From assembly GCA_963720885.1 (NCBI GenBank), contig CAVRGW010000002.1, positions 1 to 64,000 on the forward strand: a stretch of 64,000 bases of DNA, written 5' to 3'. The stretch is from DATLLN01 sp963720885. Lineage in GTDB: Bacteria > Actinomycetota > Thermoleophilia > Gaiellales > JAICJC01. The notes below the pieces were generated by a model. It ran no database searches, was not told the DNA's origin, and saw nothing but the letters and a program-made list of their open reading frames with translations. The translations under genes and the position numbers were made by a program. Below, one piece after another: positions 1 through 8,478 of this stretch; position 1 is the first letter of the stretch, and the number at the start of each line of letters is the position of its first letter.

Positions 1-677
1 GGCTGCGTCTCGATGCCGAACTCGGCGTAGATCGCGCGCTCCACGGGGCGGGGTGCGGCCGACGGCACGTAGACGCACGGCAGCTCGGCCAGCCTCGCGA
101 GCCGCGCCGCGCGGCCGCCGCCCGCGTCGATGGCGTCCAGCACCAACTCGAACGCCTCCTCCGACTCGCCCATGAAGAACGCGTCGAAGAACGGCGCCAT
201 CGGCGCCGGGTTGGAGGCGCTGGGGCCGCCGGCGATCACGATCGGGTCGTCCTCCCGGCGATCCTCCGCGCGCACCGGGATGCCCGACAGGTCGAGCACC
301 TCGAGCACGTTCGAGTACGTCAGCTCAGCCTGCAGCGTGATGCCCAGCAGGTCGGCCTCGCGCACCGGGCGCCACGACTCCAGCGTGAACAGCGGAATGC
401 CCTCGCGCCGCATCGCGTCGCCCATGTCCGGCCACGGGCAGTACACCCGCTCGGCCGCGAACTCGTCGCGGGCATTGACCTGCGCGTACAGGATCTGGAG
501 CGCCTGGTTGGAGATCCCCACCTCGTACGCGTCCGGGTAGCAGAGCGCCACCAGGCTCGTCGCCGTGGGCTTCAGCACCTGGTTCGCTTCACCGCCGATG
601 TACCGGGACGGCTTCTGCACCGTCTCCAGTACGGCCTCGATTCGGCGATCGAGAAGCTGCTGCGTCATTTGCAGCAT
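1..677 (-). CDS. B12-binding-type radical SAM protein, N-terminal part (TIGR03960-like), cut by window edge
   Basis: The first 225 codons of a minus-strand gene run off the left edge. The visible part is the N-terminal, corrinoid-binding-like portion of the large radical SAM family usually called TIGR03960. Recognisable blocks are SRYIGGEANQV near the start, VALCYPDAYEVGISNQ, AERVYCPWPDMGD, PLFTLESWRPVREADLLG, and the IVIAGGPSASNPAP / FMGESEEAFE stretch. The radical SAM CxxxCxxC motif would lie beyond the edge and cannot be checked. Start is ATG at 677; a second in-frame ATG at 668 is possible and neither has a clear ribosome site. It lies downstream of the mre/rod cluster in the same direction. 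The substrate is unknown. Confidence 0.85.
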   Translation of the reverse strand, partial: MLQMTQQLLDRRIEAVLETVQKPSRYIGGEANQVLKPTATSLVALCYPDAYEVGISNQALQILYAQVNARDEFAAERVYCPWPDMGDAMRREGIPLFTLESWRPVREADLLGITLQAELTYSNVLEVLDLSGIPVRAEDRREDDPIVIAGGPSASNPAPMAPFFDAFFMGESEEAFELVLDAIDAGGGRAARLARLAELPCVYVPSAAPRPVERAIYAEFGIETQ

Positions 678-699
678 GGTATCGCAGTGGGTGGACTGT

Positions 700-843
700 C
701 TAGAGAAGCAGCGCGGCGGCCAAGGCCAGCACCGCGACCAGGATGACGACGGGGACGAGCAGGAAGAGGGCGGTCTGCATGAGCAGGCGCGCGCGGTGAC
801 CGGCCGGCGGCACCGCGGGGATCAGAATCGTTTGTTCGTGCAT
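700..843 (-). CDS. small single-pass membrane protein, 47 aa
   Basis: An ATG-initiated 47-codon frame lies between the DUF697 gene (35 bases upstream) and the radical SAM gene. It encodes a short polar N-terminus (MHEQTILIPAVPPAGHR) followed by one long hydrophobic helix of about 25 residues that reaches the C-terminus (TALFLLVPVVILVAVLALAA). Composition and same-strand placement fit a real small membrane protein, perhaps attached to the cell-wall operon. There is no recognisable family and no strong Shine-Dalgarno sequence. It is short enough to be missed by usual gene-length cut-offs. Confidence 0.45.
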   Translation of the reverse strand: MHEQTILIPAVPPAGHRARLLMQTALFLLVPVVILVAVLALAAALLL

Positions 844-878
844 GACCGGGGAGTTCGCCGCCCCGGCTGCCGCCCCTG

Positions 879-1844
879 CTAGCGCATGTCGCGGAAGCGC
901 TCACGCAGGCCGTCGACGCCCTCCGACCGCACCCGGTCGATCAGCTGCTGCAGCTCCACGCGCGCGCCCTCGGCGAACGCACGGACGTTCGACACGTCGG
1001 CGACGGCGCCGCGCTCGAAGTACTCCACCGCGGCCGTGCCCACGGCCCGGGTGCCGGCGTAGGCGATCGTCGACTGGAGCAGCCAGCCCGCGATGGGGAT
1101 GAAATCGAGCATCGAGCGAGCCAGCTGGCGGAAGCCGAACCCGGCGCCCAGCACACCCAGGAGCTCGATCGCCCGCTGCTGCGAGATCTCCTGGCCGTAG
1201 CAGCCGGCGATCCGCAGCACGAGGTGCATCTGCGTCGCCGTCAACACCGGCATGTCGGCGCCGGGGATGAAGATCATCAGGGCCAGCCGGGCGTTCCGGC
1301 GGGCCGCCGCCTCGATCAGCCGGTCGGTGATGTACGGCCGGAATGCCGGCAGGTTGGCCGCCAGGTACGGCCCAGAGGAGTCCGTGCGGTCGGCCAGCTC
1401 GCGCAGCGCCCGCTCGACCGGGAGCTGCCCACGGCGGAACGGGATCAGGTCGTCCGGCTCGATGCCGCGGATCCGAGTGGCCTCGGTGACCGCGCGGCTG
1501 GGCATGTCCAGCGACTCAAGCAGGCCCAGCTTCGGCCGCTTCGCCGCGCCGACGACCTCGAGGTCGGTGCGCGTCGCGTCGTCCAGGCTGCTCAGCAGCC
1601 GGCCCCCGTAGACGATGGCCCCGGCCTTGGCGAGCTGCTTTCGGTCGTCCTGCTGCAGCCGCCGCAGCGCGTAGATCTGCAGCGCCTGGCTCCCCGGGGC
1701 GGCGCCCTCGGCCAGGGTCGCGCGCACCGGCTCGAGCACATCCTTCTCGCCGCACATGACCAGCGGGCGTTCGGCCTGGTCGCCCTGGACATCGCGGACG
1801 GCGCCGAACGCGGACTTCGCGCCGGTGAAGATGCCGCTAGCCAT
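879..1844 (-). CDS. DUF697 (YcjF-like) protein
   Basis: A 321-residue protein. The C-terminal half (about residues 180-290) has the DUF697 pattern: two hydrophobic stretches (LALMIFIPGADMPVLTATQ and SMLDFIPIAGWLLQSTIAYA) around the amphipathic segment QEISQQRAIELLGVLGAG, followed by GTRAVGTAAVEYFERG. In other bacteria this domain is tied to GTPase-like proteins and envelope stress; here the N-terminal half (residues 1-130) shows no P-loop. The start overlaps the end of rodA by 8 bases, so translation is probably coupled to the cell-shape operon. The function is unknown. Confidence 0.75.
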   Translation of the reverse strand: MASGIFTGAKSAFGAVRDVQGDQAERPLVMCGEKDVLEPVRATLAEGAAPGSQALQIYALRRLQQDDRKQLAKAGAIVYGGRLLSSLDDATRTDLEVVGAAKRPKLGLLESLDMPSRAVTEATRIRGIEPDDLIPFRRGQLPVERALRELADRTDSSGPYLAANLPAFRPYITDRLIEAAARRNARLALMIFIPGADMPVLTATQMHLVLRIAGCYGQEISQQRAIELLGVLGAGFGFRQLARSMLDFIPIAGWLLQSTIAYAGTRAVGTAAVEYFERGAVADVSNVRAFAEGARVELQQLIDRVRSEGVDGLRERFRDMR

Positions 1845-2994
1845 AGCTGTAGCCGTACCCGTACGTCACCGGCTCGTCCGCCGTCTGCGCGTGCACGTGG
1901 ATCGACTGCAGCACGCCGATCGCAAGCAGGTTCGTGAGGGTGTGCGAGCCGCCATAGCTCATGAAGGGTAGAGGGATGCCCGTGATCGGCGCGATGCCGA
2001 TGGTCATACCGATGTTGATGAAGATCTGAAACATCAGCATCGACACCACGCCGGCGGCGACCAGCCCCCCGTACGTCGATCTCGAGTACGTGATCAGCTT
2101 CAGCCCGCGCCAGATCAGCAGCATGTAGAGGGCAAGCAGCCAGGCGGCGCCGACGAATCCGCGCTCCTCCCCCACCACCGAGAACACGAAGTCGGTGGCG
2201 TGCTCGGGCAGGTAGTCGAGCCGCGTCTGGGTGGCGCCCTCGACGCCGCGACCGGTCACGCCCCCGTTGCCGATCGCGATCTGCGACTGCGTCAGGTGGT
2301 AACCGTCGCCCTGCGTGTCAACACGATCGGGGTGCAGGAAGGACGTCAGGCGGTCCTTCTGGTAGGGCTGCAGCACCTGGACGCCCGCGGCCGGCAGGAT
2401 CGAGAAGACCAGCGCCAGCACGACGACTCCGGCCAGCCCGAGCCAGACGAAGTGCCGCCACGGTGCGCCGTGAACGAACAGGATGCCCAGCGTGATGGCG
2501 CTGTAGACCAGCGCCGTGCCGAAGTCCGGCTCGAGGAACACCAGCAGCGCGGGCACGGCCATGTAGCCGAGCGCCATCAGCGTCAGCTTGTTCTCGGATA
2601 CCGAGCCGCGGTAGCGCACCAGCAGCCCCGACAGGCCGAGGATCAGCAGCAGCTTGCCGAACTCGGACGGCTGGAACTGGAACGCGCCGAGGTTGATCCA
2701 CCGCTGGCCGCCCTGCACCGTGCTGCCGACCGCCAGCACCGCCGCGGTCGTCGCCAGCACGAAGCCGTACAGCCACCACTGGTAGCGCCGGAACACGCTG
2801 GGCGGGATCGCCGCCAGGATCAGCATGCCGGCCGTGCCGACAACCACGTACGCCAGCTCGCGGTTGAAGTAGTACCGCGGGTTGCCGGGGATGTCGTTGG
2901 CGGTCGCGTTCTCGATGATCCACAGCCCGAACGCCGAGATGGCGATCGCCGTGGCGAGCATCAGGTGGTCGAGGTGGCGGAGGTAGTGGCGCAT
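1837..2994 (-). CDS. rodA: RodA, SEDS peptidoglycan glycosyltransferase
   Basis: A 385-residue polytopic protein of the SEDS family, which polymerises lipid II glycan strands during side-wall growth with a class B PBP partner. Family marks are GGQRWINLGAFQFQPSEFGK (about residues 95-115), LEPDFGTALVYS (about 153-164) and the C-terminal GIPLPFMSYGGSHTLTNLLAIG. Roughly ten hydrophobic segments are visible. The ATG shares one base with the stop of the PBP2 gene (TGATG), which fixes the start and implies coupling. The longer frame upstream is only read-through in the PBP2 coding region. The C-terminus ends in an unusual Tyr-Gly-rich tail (YGYGYSYG). Confidence 0.95.
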   Translation of the reverse strand: MRHYLRHLDHLMLATAIAISAFGLWIIENATANDIPGNPRYYFNRELAYVVVGTAGMLILAAIPPSVFRRYQWWLYGFVLATTAAVLAVGSTVQGGQRWINLGAFQFQPSEFGKLLLILGLSGLLVRYRGSVSENKLTLMALGYMAVPALLVFLEPDFGTALVYSAITLGILFVHGAPWRHFVWLGLAGVVVLALVFSILPAAGVQVLQPYQKDRLTSFLHPDRVDTQGDGYHLTQSQIAIGNGGVTGRGVEGATQTRLDYLPEHATDFVFSVVGEERGFVGAAWLLALYMLLIWRGLKLITYSRSTYGGLVAAGVVSMLMFQIFINIGMTIGIAPITGIPLPFMSYGGSHTLTNLLAIGVLQSIHVHAQTADEPVTYGYGYSYG

Positions 2995-5033
2995 CAGTGG
3001 GAGGTGTCGGTGCCCTTGACCACCGTGGTCTGGGTGTTCGGGTGGAAGTACGCCTGCAGCACCTCGCGGGCGGCCGGAGCCGCCGACACGCCGCCATGGC
3101 CGCCGTTCTCGATCAGGGCGACGACGACGATCTTCGGGTCGTCGTAGGGCGCCCACCCGGCCCACCAGGCGTACGGATCCTGAAGCGCCTTCTCCGCCGT
3201 GCCCGTCTTGCCGGCGACGGCCGGCTGGAACGTGCCGAAGACCGAGGTCGACGTGCCATCCGACGCGTGGGTCGCCTGGTAGAGCCCGTTGCGCACCTCG
3301 GTCAGGAACTCGGGCGACAGGTCGAGCTTGCGCTGCGGCTTGAACGGGATGTCGGTCGTCTGGCCGGTGGTCAGGTCGGTCGAGGACTGGGCGACATGCG
3401 GGGTGACCAGTGTGCCGCCGTTGGCCAGCGCCGAGTAGGCCGTGGCCAGCTGGAGCGGCGACACCTGCAGGTCGGACTGGCCGATCGCCATCGTGATGTC
3501 GTAGCCCGGCTGCCAGTCCTGGTCGATCGGGTTCGTGTACGTCCGCTCGCGCCATTGCGGATCGGGCACCAGGCCGGCGGCCGTGCCGGCGCGGATGTCC
3601 AGCGGCACGGACTGGCCGAAGCCGAAGCGGCGGAGCAGCGGCGGGAACATCTCCTGCCCATGCAGGTAGTTGTCGTAGAACTGGTTGCCCAGCTGGTAGA
3701 AGAACGTGTCGCACGAGATCTCGAGCGCCTTGGACAGGTCGATCGTGCCGCTGCTGGCCGTGTCCCAGTTCTCGAACACGGTGTGCGACGTGTCGCCCGG
3801 ACGCTCGAACGACCCGGCACACTCACGGGTCGAGCCCGGGCCGATGAAGCCCTTCCACCAGGCCGCCGCCGCGGTGAAGGGCTTGAACGTCGACCCCGGC
3901 GCGAACAGGCCGTTGATCGCGTCGTCGTTGAGCGCCCCCTCCCGCAGCGCCTGCTTGTACAGCTTCGTCGAGCCATAGATGTTCGACCGGTAGCTGGGCA
4001 CCGACGCGAGCGCCAGGATGCCCCCGGTCTTCGGATCCATGGCGACGATCGCGCCCTTCGCCGCGCTCAGCTCCCCATCGTTGCGGGCGATCTGGATGCC
4101 GTCGTAGATCGCCTTGATCGCCGTCTGCTGGAGCTTGGCGTCCACCGTCAGCTTCAGCTGCTGACCGGTCTGCGGCGGCGTCACCATGTACGGCTGGCCG
4201 ATCGCGTGGCCGCTGGCGTCGAAGCTCTGGTTGAGCTCGCCCGGTGTGCCGCGGAGGATGTTGTCGTACGTGTACTCGACGCCGTCCTGGCCGACCGTTG
4301 CGTTCAGCGGCAGGTCCTTGAATTGCGGATCCTTCAGCTCGTCCGGCGTGATGGCACCGACGTACCCGAGGACCTTGCCCAGCGCAGGCCACGGCGTGTA
4401 GCTGCGCTTGTAGGTGCGCAGGAAGCTGACGCCCGGGTAGTGGTCGCGGCGTTCCAGCACGAACGCCACCTGCGCGTCCTTGGCGCTGCCCAGGGCGACC
4501 GGCGGCCCGGCATTGATCACGTACCGCGCCCCCTTCTCGCCATTCAGCAACGGCCGCTCGTACGTCCGCCAGACCTCGCGCTCGGGCTTCCTCAGCACGC
4601 GGGCGATCCGCGCCAGCTCGAAGCAGCGCGGCTGTTGCGGCAGCTGGCGGCAGCGCGGCACTGCGCCGACCGGGAGCGCGGCCATCAGCGTGCTGCAGGT
4701 GGCCGCCTGGTCGCCCATCGACGCGCAGTCGATCGACCGCGAGATGGTGCTGGGGTCAACCTGGAGCACGATCGCCGAGGTGTTCTCGACCAGCGTCACG
4801 CCGTTGCGATCGACGATGTCGCCGCGCTGCGGCGGGATCGGGATCTCCCGCGTGTTCTGCACGTTCGCCTGGGCGACGTAGTCCGCCGAGCGCAGCACCT
4901 GCAGCGCCCACAGGCGGAACACCAGGACGCCGAACAGGACCAGCGCAACGACGCCCAGCGTCGCCGCGCGCAGGGCGAGCCTGGTGCCGTCGGGCTCGGG
5001 CTCGCGTCTAGGCTGGGGCGGCTGCAGCAACAT
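2994..5033 (-). CDS. mrdA: Penicillin-binding protein 2 (class B transpeptidase)
   Basis: A 679-residue class B PBP, the transpeptidase partner of RodA. One N-terminal membrane anchor (about residues 25-47, VVALVLFGVLVFRLWALQVL) is followed by the dimerisation/pedestal domain (GDIVDRNGVTL near residue 75) and the transpeptidase domain. Catalytic motifs are S381-T-F-K in APGSTFKPF, S440-C-D in EISCDTFFYQLG, and K609-T-G-T in AGKTGTAEK. It overlaps mreD by 26 bases upstream and rodA by one base downstream, so it sits inside one translationally coupled operon. Confidence 0.95.
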   Translation of the reverse strand: MLLQPPQPRREPEPDGTRLALRAATLGVVALVLFGVLVFRLWALQVLRSADYVAQANVQNTREIPIPPQRGDIVDRNGVTLVENTSAIVLQVDPSTISRSIDCASMGDQAATCSTLMAALPVGAVPRCRQLPQQPRCFELARIARVLRKPEREVWRTYERPLLNGEKGARYVINAGPPVALGSAKDAQVAFVLERRDHYPGVSFLRTYKRSYTPWPALGKVLGYVGAITPDELKDPQFKDLPLNATVGQDGVEYTYDNILRGTPGELNQSFDASGHAIGQPYMVTPPQTGQQLKLTVDAKLQQTAIKAIYDGIQIARNDGELSAAKGAIVAMDPKTGGILALASVPSYRSNIYGSTKLYKQALREGALNDDAINGLFAPGSTFKPFTAAAAWWKGFIGPGSTRECAGSFERPGDTSHTVFENWDTASSGTIDLSKALEISCDTFFYQLGNQFYDNYLHGQEMFPPLLRRFGFGQSVPLDIRAGTAAGLVPDPQWRERTYTNPIDQDWQPGYDITMAIGQSDLQVSPLQLATAYSALANGGTLVTPHVAQSSTDLTTGQTTDIPFKPQRKLDLSPEFLTEVRNGLYQATHASDGTSTSVFGTFQPAVAGKTGTAEKALQDPYAWWAGWAPYDDPKIVVVALIENGGHGGVSAAPAAREVLQAYFHPNTQTTVVKGTDTSH

Positions 5034-5562
5034 CGATTCGGATCCTGACGGGGAAGGCCCACCGCAGTAGCGGCACGAGCGCGAGGGCGACCAACGCTGT
5101 CTCGAGCACGGTGGGGATGATGACCTGGGTGAGCTCGAAACGGACGCCGGCGCCCTCGCCGACCAGGCCGAGCATGATGGCCATGCCCACCTGCACCGCG
5201 GCGGTGCCGGTGATCACCCACGCGAACTGGCGGGGATGCGAGAGCGCCGGGGGCAGCGACGGCAGCGCGCCGATCGCCTCGGCAGGCTGCAGACGGGCTG
5301 CGATCAGCACGCCGACCAGCACGTAGAGCAGCGACGTCAGCCCCAGGTGCTGGTAGGACAGCGCGTCGAGCAGCACGCCGCCCATGAAACCCGCCAGCGC
5401 CGCCGCCTCCATGCCCCGGCGGATCGCCAGCATCACGACCAGCACGGCGACCAGGTCGGGCACGGCCTCGGTCGGCATCAGCTGGGGCATCGCCGACACC
5501 TGCAGCACGACCAGCAGGAACACGGCGACGAAGATCTTGAGCGTGTCGGTGACGAGCGTCAT
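5008..5562 (-). CDS. mreD: Rod shape-determining protein MreD
   Basis: A 184-residue, almost entirely hydrophobic protein with about five membrane segments. It has the MreD order of features: an N-terminal helix with VLQVSAMPQLMPTEAVPDLVAVLVV, then GFMGGVLLDALSYQHLGLTSLLYVLVG. It bridges MreC and the RodA/PBP2 synthase in the elongation complex. The ATG overlaps the mreC stop by four bases (ATGA), and its 3' end overlaps the PBP2 start. The sequence is divergent, as MreD usually is, so the position between mreC and mrdA carries much of the assignment. Confidence 0.9.
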   Translation of the reverse strand: MTLVTDTLKIFVAVFLLVVLQVSAMPQLMPTEAVPDLVAVLVVMLAIRRGMEAAALAGFMGGVLLDALSYQHLGLTSLLYVLVGVLIAARLQPAEAIGALPSLPPALSHPRQFAWVITGTAAVQVGMAIMLGLVGEGAGVRFELTQVIIPTVLETALVALALVPLLRWAFPVRIRIDVAAAAPA

Positions 5563-6437
5563 CCGGCGCCCACCTTGACCACCAGCACGTCGGTCAGGTC
5601 GCCCAGGTCGACGAACGGCGTCACCTGGATCACCTTGGTGGGGTCGCCCACGTCGGTCTGGCTGACGCTGGACACCCTGCCGACGGGGATGCCGCGCGGG
5701 AACAACGACGTGTAGCCCTTCACGTCATAGCCCGACGTGATCACCGTGTCGCCCTGGTTGACGACGTCCTCCTGCTTGACGTTCTCCATCGAGAGCAGTC
5801 CGTCGCCGGCATCCGACGGCAGCAGGATGCCCTTCGCCGAGCCGCCGAGGATGCCGGCGGTGACGCCGCTCGCCGGGTCAGTGATCAGCCGCACCGTCGA
5901 CGCCGACCCGGAGACCACGACGACCCGACCGATCAGGCCGCCGCCGTCCTTGTACGGCCCGATCACCGGATCGTTCAACTCGACGCCATCCGCGGATCCG
6001 ACGTTGATGGTGATGGTGCGGACGTTCTGGCTGTTACCTGACTGCCCGATCACGGCGGCGCCGACCTGCTCGTAGTCGCTGGTCACGTTGCTCTGCTTGT
6101 ACTGGAGCAGATCCTCGAGCTTGGTCAGCTGATTCTGCGAGACCTGGTTCTGCACCTCGCGGGCGCCCATCTCTTTGAGCTGCTCCTTCAGCCGTGCGTT
6201 CTCCTGGCGGGCATCGACCAGGCCGGTCGTCCAGTTCCAGCCGTCGACGAACGGCTGGGTGACGCGGTGAACGACCCCGGACACGGGTGCCGTGATCGCC
6301 AGCGCTGTGCGCTGGATGCCGCCGATCACTCCCCCGTTGCCCTCCCGGAACGAGAGCGTCAGAAGCGTGAGCGAGGCCGCGAGAAGCAGGCCCACGATGA
6401 CCCGCCGCCGGATGAGACGGTTATTGCCGAGCAGCAT
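5559..6437 (-). CDS. mreC: Rod shape-determining protein MreC
   Basis: A 292-residue bitopic protein: a short basic N-terminus (NNRLIRRRVIVG), one membrane helix, a coiled coil (about residues 60-110, with ENARLKEQLKEMGAREVQNQ), then the periplasmic beta-barrel domain with the family block GVELNDPVIGPYKDGGGLIGRVVVVS and the C-terminal DVLVVKVG. It organises the elongasome and binds PBP2. ATG at 6437 is chosen over an in-frame TTG at 6461 because MreC usually begins close to the basic segment; neither has a strong ribosome site. Confidence 0.93.
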   Translation of the reverse strand: MLLGNNRLIRRRVIVGLLLAASLTLLTLSFREGNGGVIGGIQRTALAITAPVSGVVHRVTQPFVDGWNWTTGLVDARQENARLKEQLKEMGAREVQNQVSQNQLTKLEDLLQYKQSNVTSDYEQVGAAVIGQSGNSQNVRTITINVGSADGVELNDPVIGPYKDGGGLIGRVVVVSGSASTVRLITDPASGVTAGILGGSAKGILLPSDAGDGLLSMENVKQEDVVNQGDTVITSGYDVKGYTSLFPRGIPVGRVSSVSQTDVGDPTKVIQVTPFVDLGDLTDVLVVKVGAG

Positions 6438-6516
6438 TTTGCAGGCGGTTTCGGCCGCCAACTCTACCGGAACGGGTGTTTGAAACCTGTTAGTTCCCGG
6501 GAAACTCGGCGCGCGG

Positions 6517-7332
6517 CTAGCTGATGGTGCCGTTGGTCGCCAGGGCCAGCACCAGGATGCCGATGGCCACCCGGTAGACGACGAACACGCCCAGACCGTG
6601 GCGGGTCAGGTAGCGCAGCAGGAGGGCGATCGAGGCGTAGCCGACCACGAACGCTGCGACCGTTGCGATCACCGTCGGCACGGGGTCGGCGCCACCGGGC
6701 TCGCCGATCTTGCGAAGCTCGAACAGGCCCGAGAGCACGACCGCGGGAATCGACAGCAGGAACGAGTAGCGCGCCGCGGCCGGGCGGTCGAGACCGCGGA
6801 ACAGGCCGGCGCTGATCGTCGCGCCGGAACGAGACACCCCGGGCACCAGTGCCAGCGCCTGGGCGAACCCGATGAAGATGCCGTCGCCCCGGTTGAGCGA
6901 GGTCAAGTCACGGCGCAGCGAGGCGGTGCGGTCGGCGGCCAGCATGATCAGGCCGAAGGCGATCATGGTCGAGCCCATCAGCTCGAGGTTGCGCGCCCCG
7001 GTCTCGATCTGATCCTTGAAGACCACGCCGAAGACCCCGATCGGGATCGTGCCCAGGATGATGTACCAGCCCATCCGCGAGTCGAGCGTCGCCCGCTGCT
7101 GCGGGTCGCGCAGGCCGCGCAGCCACGCCATGAACACCCGGGCGATGTCGGCCCGGAAGTAGAGCAGCACGGCGGCCATGGTGCCCAGCTGGACGACAGC
7201 GGTGAACGCCGCGCCGGGGTCGTCCCAGCCGAGGAAGGCGGGCACGAACCGGAGATGCGCGGTGCTGGAGATCGGCAGGAACTCGGTGAGGCCCTGCACG
7301 ATGCCGAGCACGATTGCCTGGAATGCGGTCAC
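6517..7332 (-). CDS. uppP: Undecaprenyl-diphosphatase UppP
   Basis: A 271-residue integral membrane phosphatase that recycles undecaprenyl diphosphate to the monophosphate carrier used for peptidoglycan and polysaccharide export. The two family signatures are GIVQGLTEFLPISSTAHL (about residues 10-27) and GVSRSGATISAGLFRGL (about 165-181), containing the catalytic Glu, Ser and Arg residues. About eight membrane segments are visible and the length matches the BacA/UppP family. It is inserted between mreC and mreB, so it is transcribed with the cell-wall elongation machinery. Confidence 0.95.
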   Translation of the reverse strand: MTAFQAIVLGIVQGLTEFLPISSTAHLRFVPAFLGWDDPGAAFTAVVQLGTMAAVLLYFRADIARVFMAWLRGLRDPQQRATLDSRMGWYIILGTIPIGVFGVVFKDQIETGARNLELMGSTMIAFGLIMLAADRTASLRRDLTSLNRGDGIFIGFAQALALVPGVSRSGATISAGLFRGLDRPAAARYSFLLSIPAVVLSGLFELRKIGEPGGADPVPTVIATVAAFVVGYASIALLLRYLTRHGLGVFVVYRVAIGILVLALATNGTIS

Positions 7333-7353
7333 GTTGGAGAGGAGGCGCCGGTA

Positions 7354-8421
7354 CTAGTAGGAGTAGCTGCGCCGACCATTTCGACGCTTGCCCGCCGCGG
7401 CCTGGTTGGCGCGGTGGATCGCGTCGAACTCCTCCAGCGAGCGGCCGGAGCCGACCGCGACGCACGTCAGCGGCGACTCGGCCAGGTGCACGGCGATCTG
7501 GGTCTCCGCGCGGATCCGGTCGGGCAGCCGCTGCAGCAGCGCCCCGCCGCCGGCCAGCACGATGCCCCGGTCCATGATGTCCGAGGCCAGCTCGGGCGGC
7601 GTCTTGTCCAGCGTCTGCTTGACGGCGTCGATGATCTGCGACAGCGGCACCTCGAGCGCCTGGCGCACCTCGGCGCTCGACAGCACGACCGTCTTCGGGA
7701 GGCCGGTGACCAGGTCGCGGCCGCGGATCTCGGCCTCGACCTCCTCCGGCAGCTCGGACGCCGAGCCGATCTCGAGCTTGACCTCCTCGGCCGTCTGCGA
7801 GCCGATCATCAGCTTGTACTCGCGCTTGACGTGCTCGATGATCGCCTCGTCCAGCTCGTCGCCGCCGACCCGGATCGACTGGGAGACGACGATGCCGCCC
7901 AGCGAGATGACGGCCACCTCGGTGGTGCCGCCGCCGACGTCGACGATCATGTTGCCGGTCGGCTCCGACACGGGGAGCCCGGCGCCGATCGCGGCGGCCA
8001 TCGGCTCCTCGATCAGATACGCCTGGCGCGCGCCGGCCGAGTACGTGGCCTCCTCGACGGCCCGCTTCTCGACGCCGGTGACGCCCGACGGCACGCAGAC
8101 CACGACCCGGGGGTGCGCCCAGCGATTCTGGTGCACCTTCTGGATGAAGTGGCGCAGCATCTGCTCGGTGACGTCGAAGTCGGCGATCACGCCGTCCTTG
8201 AGCGGCCGGATCGCCTGGATGTCGCCGGGCGTGCGGCCGAGCATGCGCTTGGCCTCGATGCCCACGGCGTGCACGTCACCCGTCCGCTGGTCGATCGCCA
8301 CCACCGACGGTTCGGACAGCACGATGCCACGCCCGCGTACGTAGACGAGCGTGTTCGCCGTGCCGAGATCGACGGCCATGTCCCGGCCGCCGAAGCCGGT
8401 GAGTGAGTTCCAGAAGCTGAT
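7354..8421 (-). CDS. mreB: MreB actin-like protein, probable ATC start codon
   Basis: The bacterial actin that positions the elongation complex. Family blocks are MAVDLGTANTLVYVRGRGIV (phosphate-1 loop), VVVCVPSGVTGVEKRAVEEA, IVDVGGGTTEVAVISLGGIV (phosphate-2), and the adenosine-binding GIVLAGGGALLQRLP. No ATG or GTG exists in frame upstream of the internal Met of MAVDLG. The only other candidate is a TTG at 8460 without a ribosome site. A GAGGA box at 8429-8433 sits exactly seven bases before an in-frame ATC at 8421, giving a product that begins (M)SFWNSLTGFGGRDMAVDLG, the usual MreB N-terminal length. I therefore place the start at the ATC, giving 355 aa; the upper limit is TTG 8460 (368 aa). 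Confidence 0.93.
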   Translation of the reverse strand: MSFWNSLTGFGGRDMAVDLGTANTLVYVRGRGIVLSEPSVVAIDQRTGDVHAVGIEAKRMLGRTPGDIQAIRPLKDGVIADFDVTEQMLRHFIQKVHQNRWAHPRVVVCVPSGVTGVEKRAVEEATYSAGARQAYLIEEPMAAAIGAGLPVSEPTGNMIVDVGGGTTEVAVISLGGIVVSQSIRVGGDELDEAIIEHVKREYKLMIGSQTAEEVKLEIGSASELPEEVEAEIRGRDLVTGLPKTVVLSSAEVRQALEVPLSQIIDAVKQTLDKTPPELASDIMDRGIVLAGGGALLQRLPDRIRAETQIAVHLAESPLTCVAVGSGRSLEEFDAIHRANQAAAGKRRNGRRSYSY

Positions 8422-8428
8422 CGGAAAG

Positions 8429-8433
8429 TCCTC
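8429..8433 (-). promoter_or_regulatory. ribosome binding site of mreB (decides ATC start)
   Basis: GAGGA on the minus strand with a seven-base spacer (CTTTCCG) to the in-frame ATC. It is the only purine-rich box near the 5' end of mreB. It supports initiation at a non-canonical ATC over the distant TTG at 8460. Confidence 0.5.
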
Positions 8434-8478
8434 GAGGGTTCCCGCTGCAAATCCCGGCAAACGGGCCGCAGGAGTGTA

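Noticed and set aside
2200..3147. Long plus-strand frame opposite rodA and mrdA
   Set aside because: It is the reverse-frame shadow of high-GC genes: Gln/Arg/His/Asp-rich, no domain, no ribosome site. Other long antisense frames (2997-5048, 6598-8406, 19694-20833, 49807-51099) were rejected for the same reason.
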